From assembly GCF_002028425.1 (NCBI RefSeq), contig NZ_CP020042.1, positions 4,749,560 to 4,813,559 on the forward strand: 64,000 nt of DNA. The letters are read 5' to 3'. Positions 44,913 through 53,557 of the stretch are shown one piece after another; position 1 is the stretch's first letter, and each line of letters opens with the position of its first letter. The DNA comes from Streptomyces katrae. Lineage in GTDB: Bacteria > Actinomycetota > Actinomycetes > Streptomycetales > Streptomycetaceae. The translations under genes and the position numbers were made by a program. The notes under the pieces were generated by a model. That model made no database searches and was not told where the DNA came from. It was given only the letters and a program-made list of their open reading frames with translations.

Positions 44913-46055
44913 GTGCACCCCTCAGCCCCCACCCTCGCCCTCGTGGAGAGCCCGGTCCAGCTCCTCAACGTGCTGGAGTGGGCCCACGCCCGGCGCGGGG
45001 ACGGCGGCCCCCTGCTGACCGCCGTCCCCCGCCAGCCCGGCCCCGCCGGCGACCGGAGCCGCCCCGGCCCGGGCGAGGCGGCCGGCGAGCTGCGGATCGT
45101 CGTCGTACCCCCGACCGACCCCATGTCGCGGGGGCAGCTGCGCCGCGTCGCCGGGCTCGCCCGGGGCGAGGGCCACACCGTGCACTGGCAGGAGGCCCGC
45201 GGCGGCTCCGGATCCCCGGTGGGAGCCCTGGCCGCCCTGGCCCCCGCCGTGCGCCGGGCGGAGCGGATCGTCATCGGCGACCCCTTCTCGCGCTTCCTCC
45301 AGCTGCTGCTGGTCCCCGCCCGGCCCCGCGAGCTGGTCGTCGTGGACGACGGCACCGCCACCATGGAGTTCGTCGCGCAGCTCGGCCGCGGCGAACGGCT
45401 GCGCCGCTGGCACCGCACCGGCGGCGGGGCCGCGTCCCGGGCGCGGGAGCTCGCCTACGCCCCCGTGTCGGCCGCCGCGCGGCGCCGGCTGACCCCGCGC
45501 GACGGGCACGACGTCGAGCTCTTCACCTCGATGCCGCTCCCCCCGCCGCCCGGCGCCCGGCTGCGGGTCAACGACTTCGCCTGGACCCGGGCCCGCTTCG
45601 GCCCGCCCCGCCTGACCAAGGGCACCGACCTGGTCGGTACCTCCCTGGTGGAGACCGGGGTGGTGGACCCGTTCCGCTATCTGGACGCCGTACGGGCCCT
45701 CGCCCGGGAGCACGGCGTGACCCGCTACTTCGCGCACCGCCGGGAGTCCCCGGAGAAGCTGCGCGCGCTGAGCGAGGCGACCGGGCTGGAGATCGTCCGG
45801 CCGGACCTGCCGCTGGAGCTGATCGCCCGGCGGGGCCCGATCGGCCGTACGATCGTCAGCTTTCCGTCCACGGTCGTCCACACGCTGCCGTACGCGCTCA
45901 CCGGCACCGGCGTGACGGTGGCCGTATGCGGTATCGACCCCGCCTGGCTCACCGCCACCGCCTCGCCCAGGGCCCGCGGCTTCCTCGCCGGCGTCACCGA
46001 CACCGCCCGTGATGTGCGCAGACTCCCCCTCGGCGCGGCTCCCGCGGCCGGATGA
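44913..46055 (+). CDS. Putative polysialyltransferase-like glycosyltransferase
   Basis: A 380-residue protein with no certain family. It has a GT-B-like start (LALVESPVQLLNVLEWAHAR), an acidic-Gly element (ELVVVDDGTATMEFV), a His-Arg segment (RYFAHRRESPEKLRAL) and a Ser/Thr block (SFPSTVVHTLPYALTGTG). These line up with the DDG, HP-region and S motifs of bacterial polysialyltransferases. The GTG at 44913 follows GCGGAG, 55 bases after neuB. Context with neuAB supports transfer of a nonulosonic acid. A second such protein lies at 39.1-40.5 kb. Confidence 0.7.
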   Translation: MHPSAPTLALVESPVQLLNVLEWAHARRGDGGPLLTAVPRQPGPAGDRSRPGPGEAAGELRIVVVPPTDPMSRGQLRRVAGLARGEGHTVHWQEARGGSGSPVGALAALAPAVRRAERIVIGDPFSRFLQLLLVPARPRELVVVDDGTATMEFVAQLGRGERLRRWHRTGGGAASRARELAYAPVSAAARRRLTPRDGHDVELFTSMPLPPPPGARLRVNDFAWTRARFGPPRLTKGTDLVGTSLVETGVVDPFRYLDAVRALAREHGVTRYFAHRRESPEKLRALSEATGLEIVRPDLPLELIARRGPIGRTIVSFPSTVVHTLPYALTGTGVTVAVCGIDPAWLTATASPRARGFLAGVTDTARDVRRLPLGAAPAAG

Positions 46056-46180
46056 GCGCGCGAGTTTACCCCCGGGCGCATCCGATCATGCGTCCAGAGG
46101 CCGCTTTTCTTTCCCCTAACGGCATGAATTTCTGGTGATCTCCAGACAGTTGACCCATCCGTGCGCCTACCCTTAAACGG

Positions 46181-47437
46181 GTGAACCAGTTGATGTCCCG
46201 CGAGTCCCTGCCCGCCCTGCCCGGCAAGCCCGACCGGCCCGAGCTGCCCGGCAAGCTTCCGGATCACCTGCGTGCCGAACTGATCGCCTTCCGTCGCGAC
46301 TTGCACATGCACCCCGAACTAGGACACCAGGAGTTCCGCACCACGGCGGCGATCAAGGCGCGGCTGGAGAAGGCGGGGCTGCGACCACGGGTGCTGAAGT
46401 CCGGCACGGGCCTCATCTGTGACGTCGGCACCTGGGACGGGGGCCGGCCCATGCTGGCCCTGCGCGCGGACATCGACGCCCTGCCCATCCCCGACGCCAA
46501 GACGCACGTCCCGTACCGCTCCACCGTCCCGGACCGCGCGCACGCCTGCGGCCACGACGTGCACACCTCCGTCGTCCTCGGCACCGGCCTGGTCCTCGCC
46601 GAGCTCGACCGCCAGGGCCTGCTCCCGCGCCCGGTGCGGCTGCTGTTCCAGCCCGCCGAGGAGGTGCTGCCGGGCGGGGCCACCGAGGCGATCGACTCCG
46701 GGGTGCTGGAGGGCGTCGGCCAGATCATCGCGGTGCACTGCGACCCGCGCGTGGACGCCGGACGGATCGGGCTGCGCTCCGGCCCGATCACCTCGGCCTG
46801 CGACCGGCTGGAGGTCACCCTCACGGGCCCCGGAGGCCACACCGCCCGCCCGCACCTGACCACCGACATGGTCACGGCCGCCGCCCGGGTCGCCGTGGAC
46901 GTGCCGGCCCTGCTGGCCCGCCGGATGGACGCCCGCTCGGGCATGTCCGTCACCTGGGGCCGGATCGAGGCCGGGCACGCGTGCAACGTGATCCCGATGC
47001 ACGCCGAGCTCTCCGGCACGATCCGCTGCCTGGACCTGAACGCCTGGTACGAGGCCCCGGACATGATCCACGCGGCCATCGACGAGGTCGCGACGATGCA
47101 CGGGGCCAAGTTCGAGATCAACCACGTGCGCGGGGTGCCCCCCGTGGTGAACGACCCGGTGGTCACCGAGCTGCTGCGGGAGTCCATGGCGGCCCGGCGC
47201 GGCGTCGAATCGGTGGAGGACACCGAGCAGAGCCTCGGCGGCGAGGACTTCTCCTGGTACCTGGAGCACGTCCCCGGCGCCATGGCCCGCCTCGGCGTCC
47301 GCAAGCCCGGTGACACCGCCAAGCGGGACCTGCACCGGGGCGACTTCGACGTCGACGAGTCCGCGATCGAGGTCGGCGTGGAGTTCTTCACGGCCGCGGC
47401 ACTGCTTGACGGGCGCCGTACAAGGCCCTCCACGTAA
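46181..47437 (+). CDS. M20-family amidohydrolase/peptidase
   Basis: A 418-residue zinc amidohydrolase of the HipO/AbgB-like M20D group. The metal-binding blocks are HACGHDVHTS, FQPAEEVLPGGA and IAVHCDPRVDAG, followed by the dimerisation domain (LTGPGGHTARPHL) and EQSLGGEDFSWYL. The start is GTG 46181, with an ATG at 46193 as an alternative. There is little room between a TTGACC/CTTAAA-like promoter (46150-46177) and the start codon, so the mRNA may be nearly leaderless (tentative). Substrate could be an N-acyl amino acid or peptide. Confidence 0.93.
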   Translation: MNQLMSRESLPALPGKPDRPELPGKLPDHLRAELIAFRRDLHMHPELGHQEFRTTAAIKARLEKAGLRPRVLKSGTGLICDVGTWDGGRPMLALRADIDALPIPDAKTHVPYRSTVPDRAHACGHDVHTSVVLGTGLVLAELDRQGLLPRPVRLLFQPAEEVLPGGATEAIDSGVLEGVGQIIAVHCDPRVDAGRIGLRSGPITSACDRLEVTLTGPGGHTARPHLTTDMVTAAARVAVDVPALLARRMDARSGMSVTWGRIEAGHACNVIPMHAELSGTIRCLDLNAWYEAPDMIHAAIDEVATMHGAKFEINHVRGVPPVVNDPVVTELLRESMAARRGVESVEDTEQSLGGEDFSWYLEHVPGAMARLGVRKPGDTAKRDLHRGDFDVDESAIEVGVEFFTAAALLDGRRTRPST

Positions 47438-47594
47438 AAAATCAAGTAAATCTCCGTACAGCATCCGCAGGTCCTCTGTCGATCCTGTCCAGCCCTTGGT
47501 ACACAAGGGCTGGACGTCCCCGCGGTTACCAATCGGTCACTGTCCGGTTCACGACGATCCGATAACGACTCATGAACGGGCCTTTAACTGACAT

Positions 47595-47606
47595 CTACGC
47601 GCGTTA
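47595..47606. promoter_or_regulatory. Nucleoside-regulon palindrome, site 1 (CTACGCGCGTTA)
   Basis: Ten of twelve bases match CTACGCGCGTAG. It is 61 bases before the start of the BMP lipoprotein gene. Confidence 0.65.
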
Positions 47607-47667
47607 CGATCGCCGCGAAACCAGCGCCGGTCGTGGCGCTTCGGTCAGGTTTTGAAGGAGCCTCCCC

Positions 47668-48735
47668 TTGCGCCGGATCACCAGGATCGCCACCGTGGGC
47701 ATCGCGTCCGCGGCGCTGGCCCTCTCGGCCACCGCCTGTGGCGGAAAGAAGTCCTCGGACGCCTCGTCCTCGTCCTCCTCGTCCTCGGGCTCGAAGGCCG
47801 CCAGCGCCGCCATCGCGTACGACGTCGGTGGCCGTGGCGACCAGTCGTTCAACGACGCCGCCTACGCGGGCCTGGAGAAGGCCGAGAAGGAACTCAAGAT
47901 CAAGACCGCCGAGGCGGAGCCGACCGAGGGCGAGAGCGAGGCCGACAAGGTCCAGCGCCTCACCGAGCTGGCGCGCAAGGGCAACAACCCGGTCATCGGC
48001 GTCGGCTTCTCCTACGCCCCGGCCATCGAGAAGGTCGCGAAGAAGTTCCCGAACACCACGTTCGGCATCATCGACGACACCTCGAAGACCGGCCCGAACA
48101 TCGCCAACCTGGTCTTCAACGAGGAGCAGGGCTCCTACCTGGCCGGCGTCGCCGCCGCCAAGGCGTCGAAGACCGGCACGGTCGGCTTCATCGGCGGTGT
48201 CGAGGTCCCGCTGATCAAAAAGTTCCAGGCGGGCTTCGAGCAGGGCGTCAAGGACACCAACCCGAACGCCAAGGTGCTGTCGGCCTACCTGACCCAGCCG
48301 CCGGACTTCTCGGGCTTCGCCAAGCCCGACCTCGGCAAGGCCGCCGCCAAGGGCCAGCTCGACGGTGGCGCCGACGTGATCTACGCCGCCGCCGGCCTCG
48401 CGGGCTCGGGCGCCATCGAGGCCGCCTCCACCGCGGGCAAGTGGGCCATCGGTGTCGACTCGGACCAGTACAACCAGCCCGGTCTGGCGAAGTACAAGGA
48501 CCACATCCTGACCTCGGTCACCAAGGACGTCTCCCTCGCCGTCTTCGACCTGATCAAGTCGGTCAAGGACGGCAAGCCGGAGTCCGGCGAGGTCCGCTAC
48601 GGCCTGGACAAGAACGGTGTCGCCCTGGCCGACTCCAACCCGCAGTACAAGGCGATGACCGACCTCACCGCCGCGGTGGACAAGGCCAAGGCCGACATCA
48701 TCGCCAAGAAGATCACCGTCAAGACCGCGCCGTAA
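47668..48735 (+). CDS. BMP-family nucleoside-binding lipoprotein
   Basis: A 355-residue substrate-binding lipoprotein of the Bmp/PnrA type, which captures nucleosides outside the cell. The signal peptide ends in the lipobox ATAC (Cys ~24). A poly-Ser linker (34-41) leads to a binding domain with AIAYDVGGRGDQSFNDAAY, NPVIGVGFSYAPAIEKVA, FNEEQGSYLAGVAAAKA and GVDSDQYNQPGLAKY, the family pattern. The start is TTG 47668, fixed by GAAGGAG 8-14 bases upstream. A terminator follows, then the transporter operon with its own promoter; both carry the CTACGCGCGTAG operator. Confidence 0.94.
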   Translation: MRRITRIATVGIASAALALSATACGGKKSSDASSSSSSSSGSKAASAAIAYDVGGRGDQSFNDAAYAGLEKAEKELKIKTAEAEPTEGESEADKVQRLTELARKGNNPVIGVGFSYAPAIEKVAKKFPNTTFGIIDDTSKTGPNIANLVFNEEQGSYLAGVAAAKASKTGTVGFIGGVEVPLIKKFQAGFEQGVKDTNPNAKVLSAYLTQPPDFSGFAKPDLGKAAAKGQLDGGADVIYAAAGLAGSGAIEAASTAGKWAIGVDSDQYNQPGLAKYKDHILTSVTKDVSLAVFDLIKSVKDGKPESGEVRYGLDKNGVALADSNPQYKAMTDLTAAVDKAKADIIAKKITVKTAP

Positions 48736-48767
48736 GGCCCTTGATCTGACGCGTGAGTCGTGGTCTC

Positions 48768-48804
48768 CGGGGTCCGGAAGCGGTCAACCCGCTCCCGGAC
48801 CCCG
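48768..48804 (+). terminator. Terminator after the BMP lipoprotein gene
   Basis: CGGGGTCCGG (48768-48777) pairs with CCGGACCCCG (48795-48804), a 10-bp stem. It separates the abundant binding protein from the ATPase-permease operon. Confidence 0.8.
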
Positions 48805-48874
48805 AGCCACGTCTTCGCCCCCGGTCCGTGCGGACTTGTGGCCAGTTGGCCGCAAGTTTTCACTTCCGACAGTG

Positions 48875-48886
48875 CTACGCGCGTAG
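48875..48886. promoter_or_regulatory. Nucleoside-regulon palindrome, site 2 (CTACGCGCGTAG, perfect)
   Basis: A perfect 12-bp palindrome, extended by GTG and CAC on the outer flanks. It lies about 115 bases before the ATPase gene, within a region of 260 bases without other features. Confidence 0.8.
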
Positions 48887-49000
48887 AGGCACCGTGGACG
48901 CGATACCGTCCTCCTCCCGCCCCCCGCCCGGCCGATCCCGCCCTGTCCTCCTGCCAACTTGGCTTATTTCCAGCTCCTTCCGCGCCAAGGAGAGTGCGTC

Positions 49001-50659
49001 ATCAACGCGTCCAGCCCCCCTCTCGCCGTAGAACTGCACGGCATCACCAAGCGTTTCCCCGGCGTCGTCGCCAACAAGGACATCGCCATCTCCGTCCGCA
49101 AGGGCACGGTCCACGCCCTCATCGGTGAGAACGGGGCCGGCAAGTCGACCCTGATGAAGATCCTCTACGGCATGCAGAAGCCGGACGAGGGCACCATCGC
49201 CGTCGACGGGGAGCAGGTCTCCTTCAACAACCCGGGCGAGGCCATCGCCCGCGGCATCGGCATGGTCCACCAGCACTTCATGCTGGCCGACAACCTCACC
49301 GTGCTGGAGAACGTCGTCCTCGGCGGCGAGAAGCTCTACGGCATCGGCGGCAAGGCCCGCAAGAAGATCATGGAGATCTCGGACGCCTACGGCCTCGGCG
49401 TGCGTCCTGACGCCCTGGTCGAGGACCTCGGTGTCGCCGACCGCCAGCGCGTGGAGATCCTCAAGGTCCTCTACCGCGGCGCCAAGACCCTCATCCTCGA
49501 CGAGCCCACCGCCGTGCTCGTGCCGCAGGAAGTGGACGCGCTCTTCGACAACCTGCGCGAGCTCAAGGCCGAGGGCCTGACGGTCATCTTCATCTCGCAC
49601 AAGCTGGGCGAGGTGCTGAAGGTCGCCGACGACATCACCGTCATCCGCCGCGGCACCACGGTCGGCACCGCCGACCCGAAGACGGCCACCACCAAGCAGC
49701 TCGCCGAGCTCATGGTCGGCACCGAGCTGCCCTCGCCGGAGACCCGCGAGTCCACGGTGACCACGACCCCGATGCTCACGGTCGAGGGCCTGACGGTCGC
49801 CGAGTCCGGCACCGTTACCGCCCCCGAGACCTCCGCGCCCGCCCTGGGCGACTCCGACACCGACCTGCGCGAGGCCCCGGTCGCCGGCCGCCTCCTGCTC
49901 GACGGGATCGGCTTCACCATCCACAAGGGCGAGATCCTCGGCATCGCCGGCGTCGAGGGCAACGGCCAGACGGAGCTGATCGAGGCCCTCATGGGCATGA
50001 TCACCCCCGACGCGGGCGTCATCACCCTCGACGGCGCCGACATCACCAGGATGCCGGTCCGCAAGCGCCGCGAGGGCGGCATCGGCTACATCCCCGAGGA
50101 CCGCCACCGGCACGGCCTGCTGCTGGAGTCCCCCCTCTGGGAGAACCGCATCCTGGGCCACGTCACCGAGAAGCCCAACTCCAAGGGCGGCATCCTCGAC
50201 CCGAAGGCCGCCCGCAAGGACACCGAGCGGATCGTGCGCGAGTACGACGTCCGCACCCCCGGCATCGAGGTCACCGCGGCCTCCCTCTCCGGCGGCAACC
50301 AGCAGAAGCTGATCGTCGGCCGCGAGATGAGCCACAACCCGAAGTTCCTGATCGCCGCCCACCCCACCCGCGGTGTGGACGTCGGCGCGCAGGCGCAGAT
50401 CTGGGACGCCATCCGCGAGGCCCGCCACGAGGGCCTGGCCGTGCTCCTGATCTCGGCCGACCTGGACGAGCTGATCGGCCTGTCCGACACCCTCCGGGTC
50501 ATCTACCGCGGCCGTCTGGTCGCCGACGCCGACCCGGCGACGATCACCCCCGAGGAGCTCGGCACCGCCATGACCGGCGCCGCCAGCGGGCACCTCGAAG
50601 CCCATGACGACCACTCCGCCGGGGTCGACGGCGACACCACGGAGGACGAGGCCCGATGA
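49001..50659 (+). CDS. Nucleoside ABC transporter ATP-binding protein
   Basis: About 552 residues with two ABC domains. The first has Walker A GENGAGKST and Walker B LILDEPTAVL, but its signature reads LGVADRQRVEI instead of LSVG. The second has a degenerate Walker A (GVEGNGQTEL), signature LSGGNQQKL and AAHPTRGVDVGA. This is the RbsA/YufO-type arrangement for BMP-linked transporters. The only good ribosome-binding site, AAGGAGAG (48987-48994), is followed in frame by ATC at 49001; the nearest in-frame standard start (TTG 48959) lies upstream of it with no such site. The start is therefore uncertain and possibly AUC. It overlaps the first permease gene (ATGA). Confidence 0.9.
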   Translation: MNASSPPLAVELHGITKRFPGVVANKDIAISVRKGTVHALIGENGAGKSTLMKILYGMQKPDEGTIAVDGEQVSFNNPGEAIARGIGMVHQHFMLADNLTVLENVVLGGEKLYGIGGKARKKIMEISDAYGLGVRPDALVEDLGVADRQRVEILKVLYRGAKTLILDEPTAVLVPQEVDALFDNLRELKAEGLTVIFISHKLGEVLKVADDITVIRRGTTVGTADPKTATTKQLAELMVGTELPSPETRESTVTTTPMLTVEGLTVAESGTVTAPETSAPALGDSDTDLREAPVAGRLLLDGIGFTIHKGEILGIAGVEGNGQTELIEALMGMITPDAGVITLDGADITRMPVRKRREGGIGYIPEDRHRHGLLLESPLWENRILGHVTEKPNSKGGILDPKAARKDTERIVREYDVRTPGIEVTAASLSGGNQQKLIVGREMSHNPKFLIAAHPTRGVDVGAQAQIWDAIREARHEGLAVLLISADLDELIGLSDTLRVIYRGRLVADADPATITPEELGTAMTGAASGHLEAHDDHSAGVDGDTTEDEAR

Positions 50660-51771
50660 AGAAATTCGACAAGGACCGGCTGCTCCTGGCAGCCGCCGGA
50701 CCGGTGCTCGCACTGGTCAGCGCCCTGGTGCTGACCATGATCGTGCTGGCCGCCTCGGGCGTGGACCCGATCGACCCGCTGCGGATCATGATCGAGCAGG
50801 CGGGTTACGAGGACATCCAGGTCCTGATCATCAACCAGGCCGGCATCTACTTCCTGGCAGCCCTGGCCGTGGCCGTCGGCTTCCGGATGAACCTCTTCAA
50901 CATCGGCGTGGACGGCCAGTACCGCCTCGCGGCGATGCTCTCCGCCGTGGTCGGCGCGGCGGTCTCGCTGCCCGCCCCGCTGCACATCCTGCTGATCGTG
51001 GTCATCGCCATGGCGACCGGCGCCTTCTGGTCCGGTATCGCGGGCATCCTCAAGGCCCGCCGCGGCGTGAGCGAGGTCGTCTCCACGATCATGCTCAACG
51101 CCATCGCGACCTCGCTGATCGCCTGGCTGATCCTGCCGAAGAACCTCGGCGTGCAGCCGGCCGGCTCGAACGACCTCACCACCGGTGACATCCCGGAGTC
51201 CGGCTGGTTCCCGGCCGTCTCCCTGCCCGGCGGCGACATCTACGGCTTCACCTTCGTCGCCTTCGCGCTCGGCGTCGTCTACTGGTTCGTCCTCAACCGG
51301 ACCCGCTTCGGCTTCGACCTGCGCGCCTCCGGCGCCAGCGAGTCCGCCGCGCAGGCCTCCGGCGTCGAGCCCAAGAAGATGATCATGACCGCCATGCTCA
51401 TCTCGGGCGCGGTCGCGGGTCTGACCGGTATGCCGCTGCTGCTCGGCGAGTCGCACACGTACAACCTGTCCTTCCCCCTGGGTGTCGGCTTCACCGGCAT
51501 CACCGTCGCTCTGCTCGGGCGCAACAACCCGATCGGCATCTTCTTCTCGGCCTTCCTGATCGCCTTCATCGACAAGGCGTCCGCCGGTCTCGACACCGAG
51601 GGCTACGCCAAGGAGATCGGCACGATCATGCAGGGCCTGATCGTGATCGCCGTCGTCGTCAGCTACGAGCTCGTCCGCCGCTACGGCATCCGCCGCCAGC
51701 AGCAGAAGGTCGGCGAAGAGCTGGCCGCCGGCCATGCCCTCAAGACCGACAACAAGGAGGTCGCGGCGTGA
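50656..51771 (+). CDS. Nucleoside ABC transporter permease 1
   Basis: A 371-residue BPD_transp_2-type permease with about nine helices. AVGFRMNLFNIGVDGQYRLA and GVSEVVSTIMLNAIATSLIA are the family blocks; RASGASESAAQASGVEPKKM is the cytoplasmic coupling loop. The start is an ATGA overlap with the ATPase gene and the end a GTGA overlap with permease 2. Confidence 0.95.
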   Translation: MKKFDKDRLLLAAAGPVLALVSALVLTMIVLAASGVDPIDPLRIMIEQAGYEDIQVLIINQAGIYFLAALAVAVGFRMNLFNIGVDGQYRLAAMLSAVVGAAVSLPAPLHILLIVVIAMATGAFWSGIAGILKARRGVSEVVSTIMLNAIATSLIAWLILPKNLGVQPAGSNDLTTGDIPESGWFPAVSLPGGDIYGFTFVAFALGVVYWFVLNRTRFGFDLRASGASESAAQASGVEPKKMIMTAMLISGAVAGLTGMPLLLGESHTYNLSFPLGVGFTGITVALLGRNNPIGIFFSAFLIAFIDKASAGLDTEGYAKEIGTIMQGLIVIAVVVSYELVRRYGIRRQQQKVGEELAAGHALKTDNKEVAA

Positions 51772-53033
51772 GCACCAGCACCGTTTCCGCGACGAGCGCC
51801 GCGCCCAAGAAGGGCGGCGGCCGCCGCAAGCTCACCCTGCCCTGGATCCTGCTGATCATCGCGGCCGGCCTCGCGCTGGTCTCCGTGGTCCGCCTGATCT
51901 CCGGGGCCAACGACCTGACCTCCGTCGGCCAGTTCTCCGGCGCCCTCCAGCTCGCCGTGCCGATCGCCCTCGCGGGCCTCGGCGGCCTGTGGGCCGAGCG
52001 CGCGGGCGTGGTCAACATCGGCCTCGAAGGCATGATGATCCTCGGCACCTGGTTCGGCGCCTGGGCCGGCTACCAGTGGGGTCCGTGGACCGGTGTCGTC
52101 CTCGGCATCGTCGGCGGCGCCCTCGGCGGCCTGCTGCACGCGATCATCACCGTGACGTTCAACGTGAACCACATCGTCTCCGGTGTGGCGATCAACATCC
52201 TGGCCGTCGGCTTCACCCAGTACCTGTCGAACTTCACCTTCGACAAGACCCCGGGCGGCTCCTCCAAGCAGTCCCCGCGCATCGACCCGATCACCGAGAT
52301 CACCATTCCAGGGCTCTCCGACGGACTGGCGACGCTCCAGGGCAAGCACTGGTTCCTGATCTCCGACGCCGCCGGCGCCCTCGGCGGTCTGGTCACCAAC
52401 CTCTCGCTGCTGACCGTCGTCGCCGTGCTGCTGGTCCCGCTGACCTGGTGGGTGCTGTGGCGGACCGCGTTCGGTCTGCGCCTGCGCTCCTGCGGTGAGA
52501 ACCCGGTCGCCGCCGAATCCCTCGGCGTCAACGTCTACAAGTACAAGTACATCGCCGTGATCGTCTCCGGTGCGATGGCCGGCCTCGGCGGCGCGTTCCT
52601 CGCGATCGTCTCCACCGGCATCTACCAGGAGGGCCAGACCGGCGGCCGCGGCTACATCGGTCTCGCCGCGATGATCTTCGGCAACTGGATGCCGGGCGGC
52701 ATGGCCCTCGGCTCGGGCCTCTTCGGCTTCACCTACAGCCTCCGCCTGCGCGGCGGCGCCGAGAACGTGCACGCGATGCTCCTGCTCATCGCGATCCTGC
52801 TCGTGCTCGCCGTCGCCTGGCAGCTGTACAAGAAGAAGTACCTCCAGGCTGGCATCGCCGCGCTCTGCGCCGCCGGGCTCTTCGTCTGGTACGCGCTCAC
52901 CGACCAGGTGCCCAGCCAGTTCGTGGACGCCGCCCCGTACGTCACCACCCTGCTGGTGCTCGCCCTGTCCGCGCAGCGCCTGCGCATGCCCAAGGCGGAC
53001 GGCATGCCGTACCGCAAGGGCCAGGGCAAGTGA
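51768..53033 (+). CDS. Nucleoside ABC transporter permease 2
   Basis: A 421-residue second permease, homologous in layout. ERAGVVNIGLEGMMILGTWF, TFNVNHIVSGVAINILAVGF and RSCGENPVAAESLGVNVYKY are typical of the YufQ-like partner. It has 9-10 helices and a C-terminal pair of extra helices. It overlaps permease 1 (GTGA) and cdd (GTGA), so the transporter and the deaminase are made together. Confidence 0.95.
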   Translation: MSTSTVSATSAAPKKGGGRRKLTLPWILLIIAAGLALVSVVRLISGANDLTSVGQFSGALQLAVPIALAGLGGLWAERAGVVNIGLEGMMILGTWFGAWAGYQWGPWTGVVLGIVGGALGGLLHAIITVTFNVNHIVSGVAINILAVGFTQYLSNFTFDKTPGGSSKQSPRIDPITEITIPGLSDGLATLQGKHWFLISDAAGALGGLVTNLSLLTVVAVLLVPLTWWVLWRTAFGLRLRSCGENPVAAESLGVNVYKYKYIAVIVSGAMAGLGGAFLAIVSTGIYQEGQTGGRGYIGLAAMIFGNWMPGGMALGSGLFGFTYSLRLRGGAENVHAMLLLIAILLVLAVAWQLYKKKYLQAGIAALCAAGLFVWYALTDQVPSQFVDAAPYVTTLLVLALSAQRLRMPKADGMPYRKGQGK

Positions 53034-53434
53034 CCCCGGCTCCGGCGGTGGACTGGGAAGCCCTGCGGACGGCCGCGCGGGACGCGATGACCCGCGCCTA
53101 CGCCCCGTACTCGGGCTTCCCGGTCGGGGTGGCCGCCCTGGTCGACGACGGCCGCGTGGTCACCGGCTGCAACGTCGAGAACGCCAGCTACGGACTCGGC
53201 CTGTGCGCCGAGTGCGGCCTGGTCTCCTCCCTCCAGGCCACCGGAGGCGGCCGCCTCACCCACTTCACGTGCGTGGACGGCAAGGGCGAGATCCTCGTCC
53301 CGTGCGGCCGCTGCCGCCAGCTGCTCTACGAGTTCGGCGGCCCGGAGCTGCTGGTGGAGACACCGGACGGGATCCTCCCGCTGAGCGCGATGCTGCCGCA
53401 GGCCTTCGGGCCCGACCACCTCAGACAGCCGTGA
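53030..53434 (+). CDS. cdd: Cytidine deaminase
   Basis: A 134-residue tetrameric-type cytidine deaminase converting cytidine and deoxycytidine to uridine derivatives. Zinc and catalytic residues: CNVENASYGLGLCAECGL (Cys and Glu) and PCGRCRQ (two Cys). It starts in a GTGA overlap with permease 2, so imported nucleosides meet the enzyme at once. A 16-bp terminator follows. No glycerol-type fusion is seen. Confidence 0.96.
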   Translation: MTPAPAVDWEALRTAARDAMTRAYAPYSGFPVGVAALVDDGRVVTGCNVENASYGLGLCAECGLVSSLQATGGGRLTHFTCVDGKGEILVPCGRCRQLLYEFGGPELLVETPDGILPLSAMLPQAFGPDHLRQP

Positions 53435-53470
53435 CGACGGCCCTCCGCCCAGCCGGGCGGAGGGCCGTCG
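53435..53470 (+). terminator. Terminator of the nucleoside transporter-cdd operon
   Basis: A perfect 16-bp stem (53435-53450 with 53455-53470, GGCCCTCCGCCC core) and loop AGCC, starting one base beyond the cdd stop. Confidence 0.9.
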
Positions 53471-53531
53471 GCCGTCTTCGAGCCGGGCTCGACCCCCGCC
53501 TGGAAATCCTTGAACCTCCCTCCCCTCATCT

Positions 53532-53543
53532 CTATGCGCGTAG
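53532..53543. promoter_or_regulatory. Nucleoside-regulon palindrome, site 3 (CTATGCGCGTAG)
   Basis: Eleven of twelve bases match CTACGCGCGTAG. It directly adjoins the GAAGGAAG ribosome-binding site of deoA, 14 bases before the start codon, so a bound repressor would cover the initiation region. Confidence 0.75.
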
Positions 53544-53557
53544 AAGGAAGTCACCTC

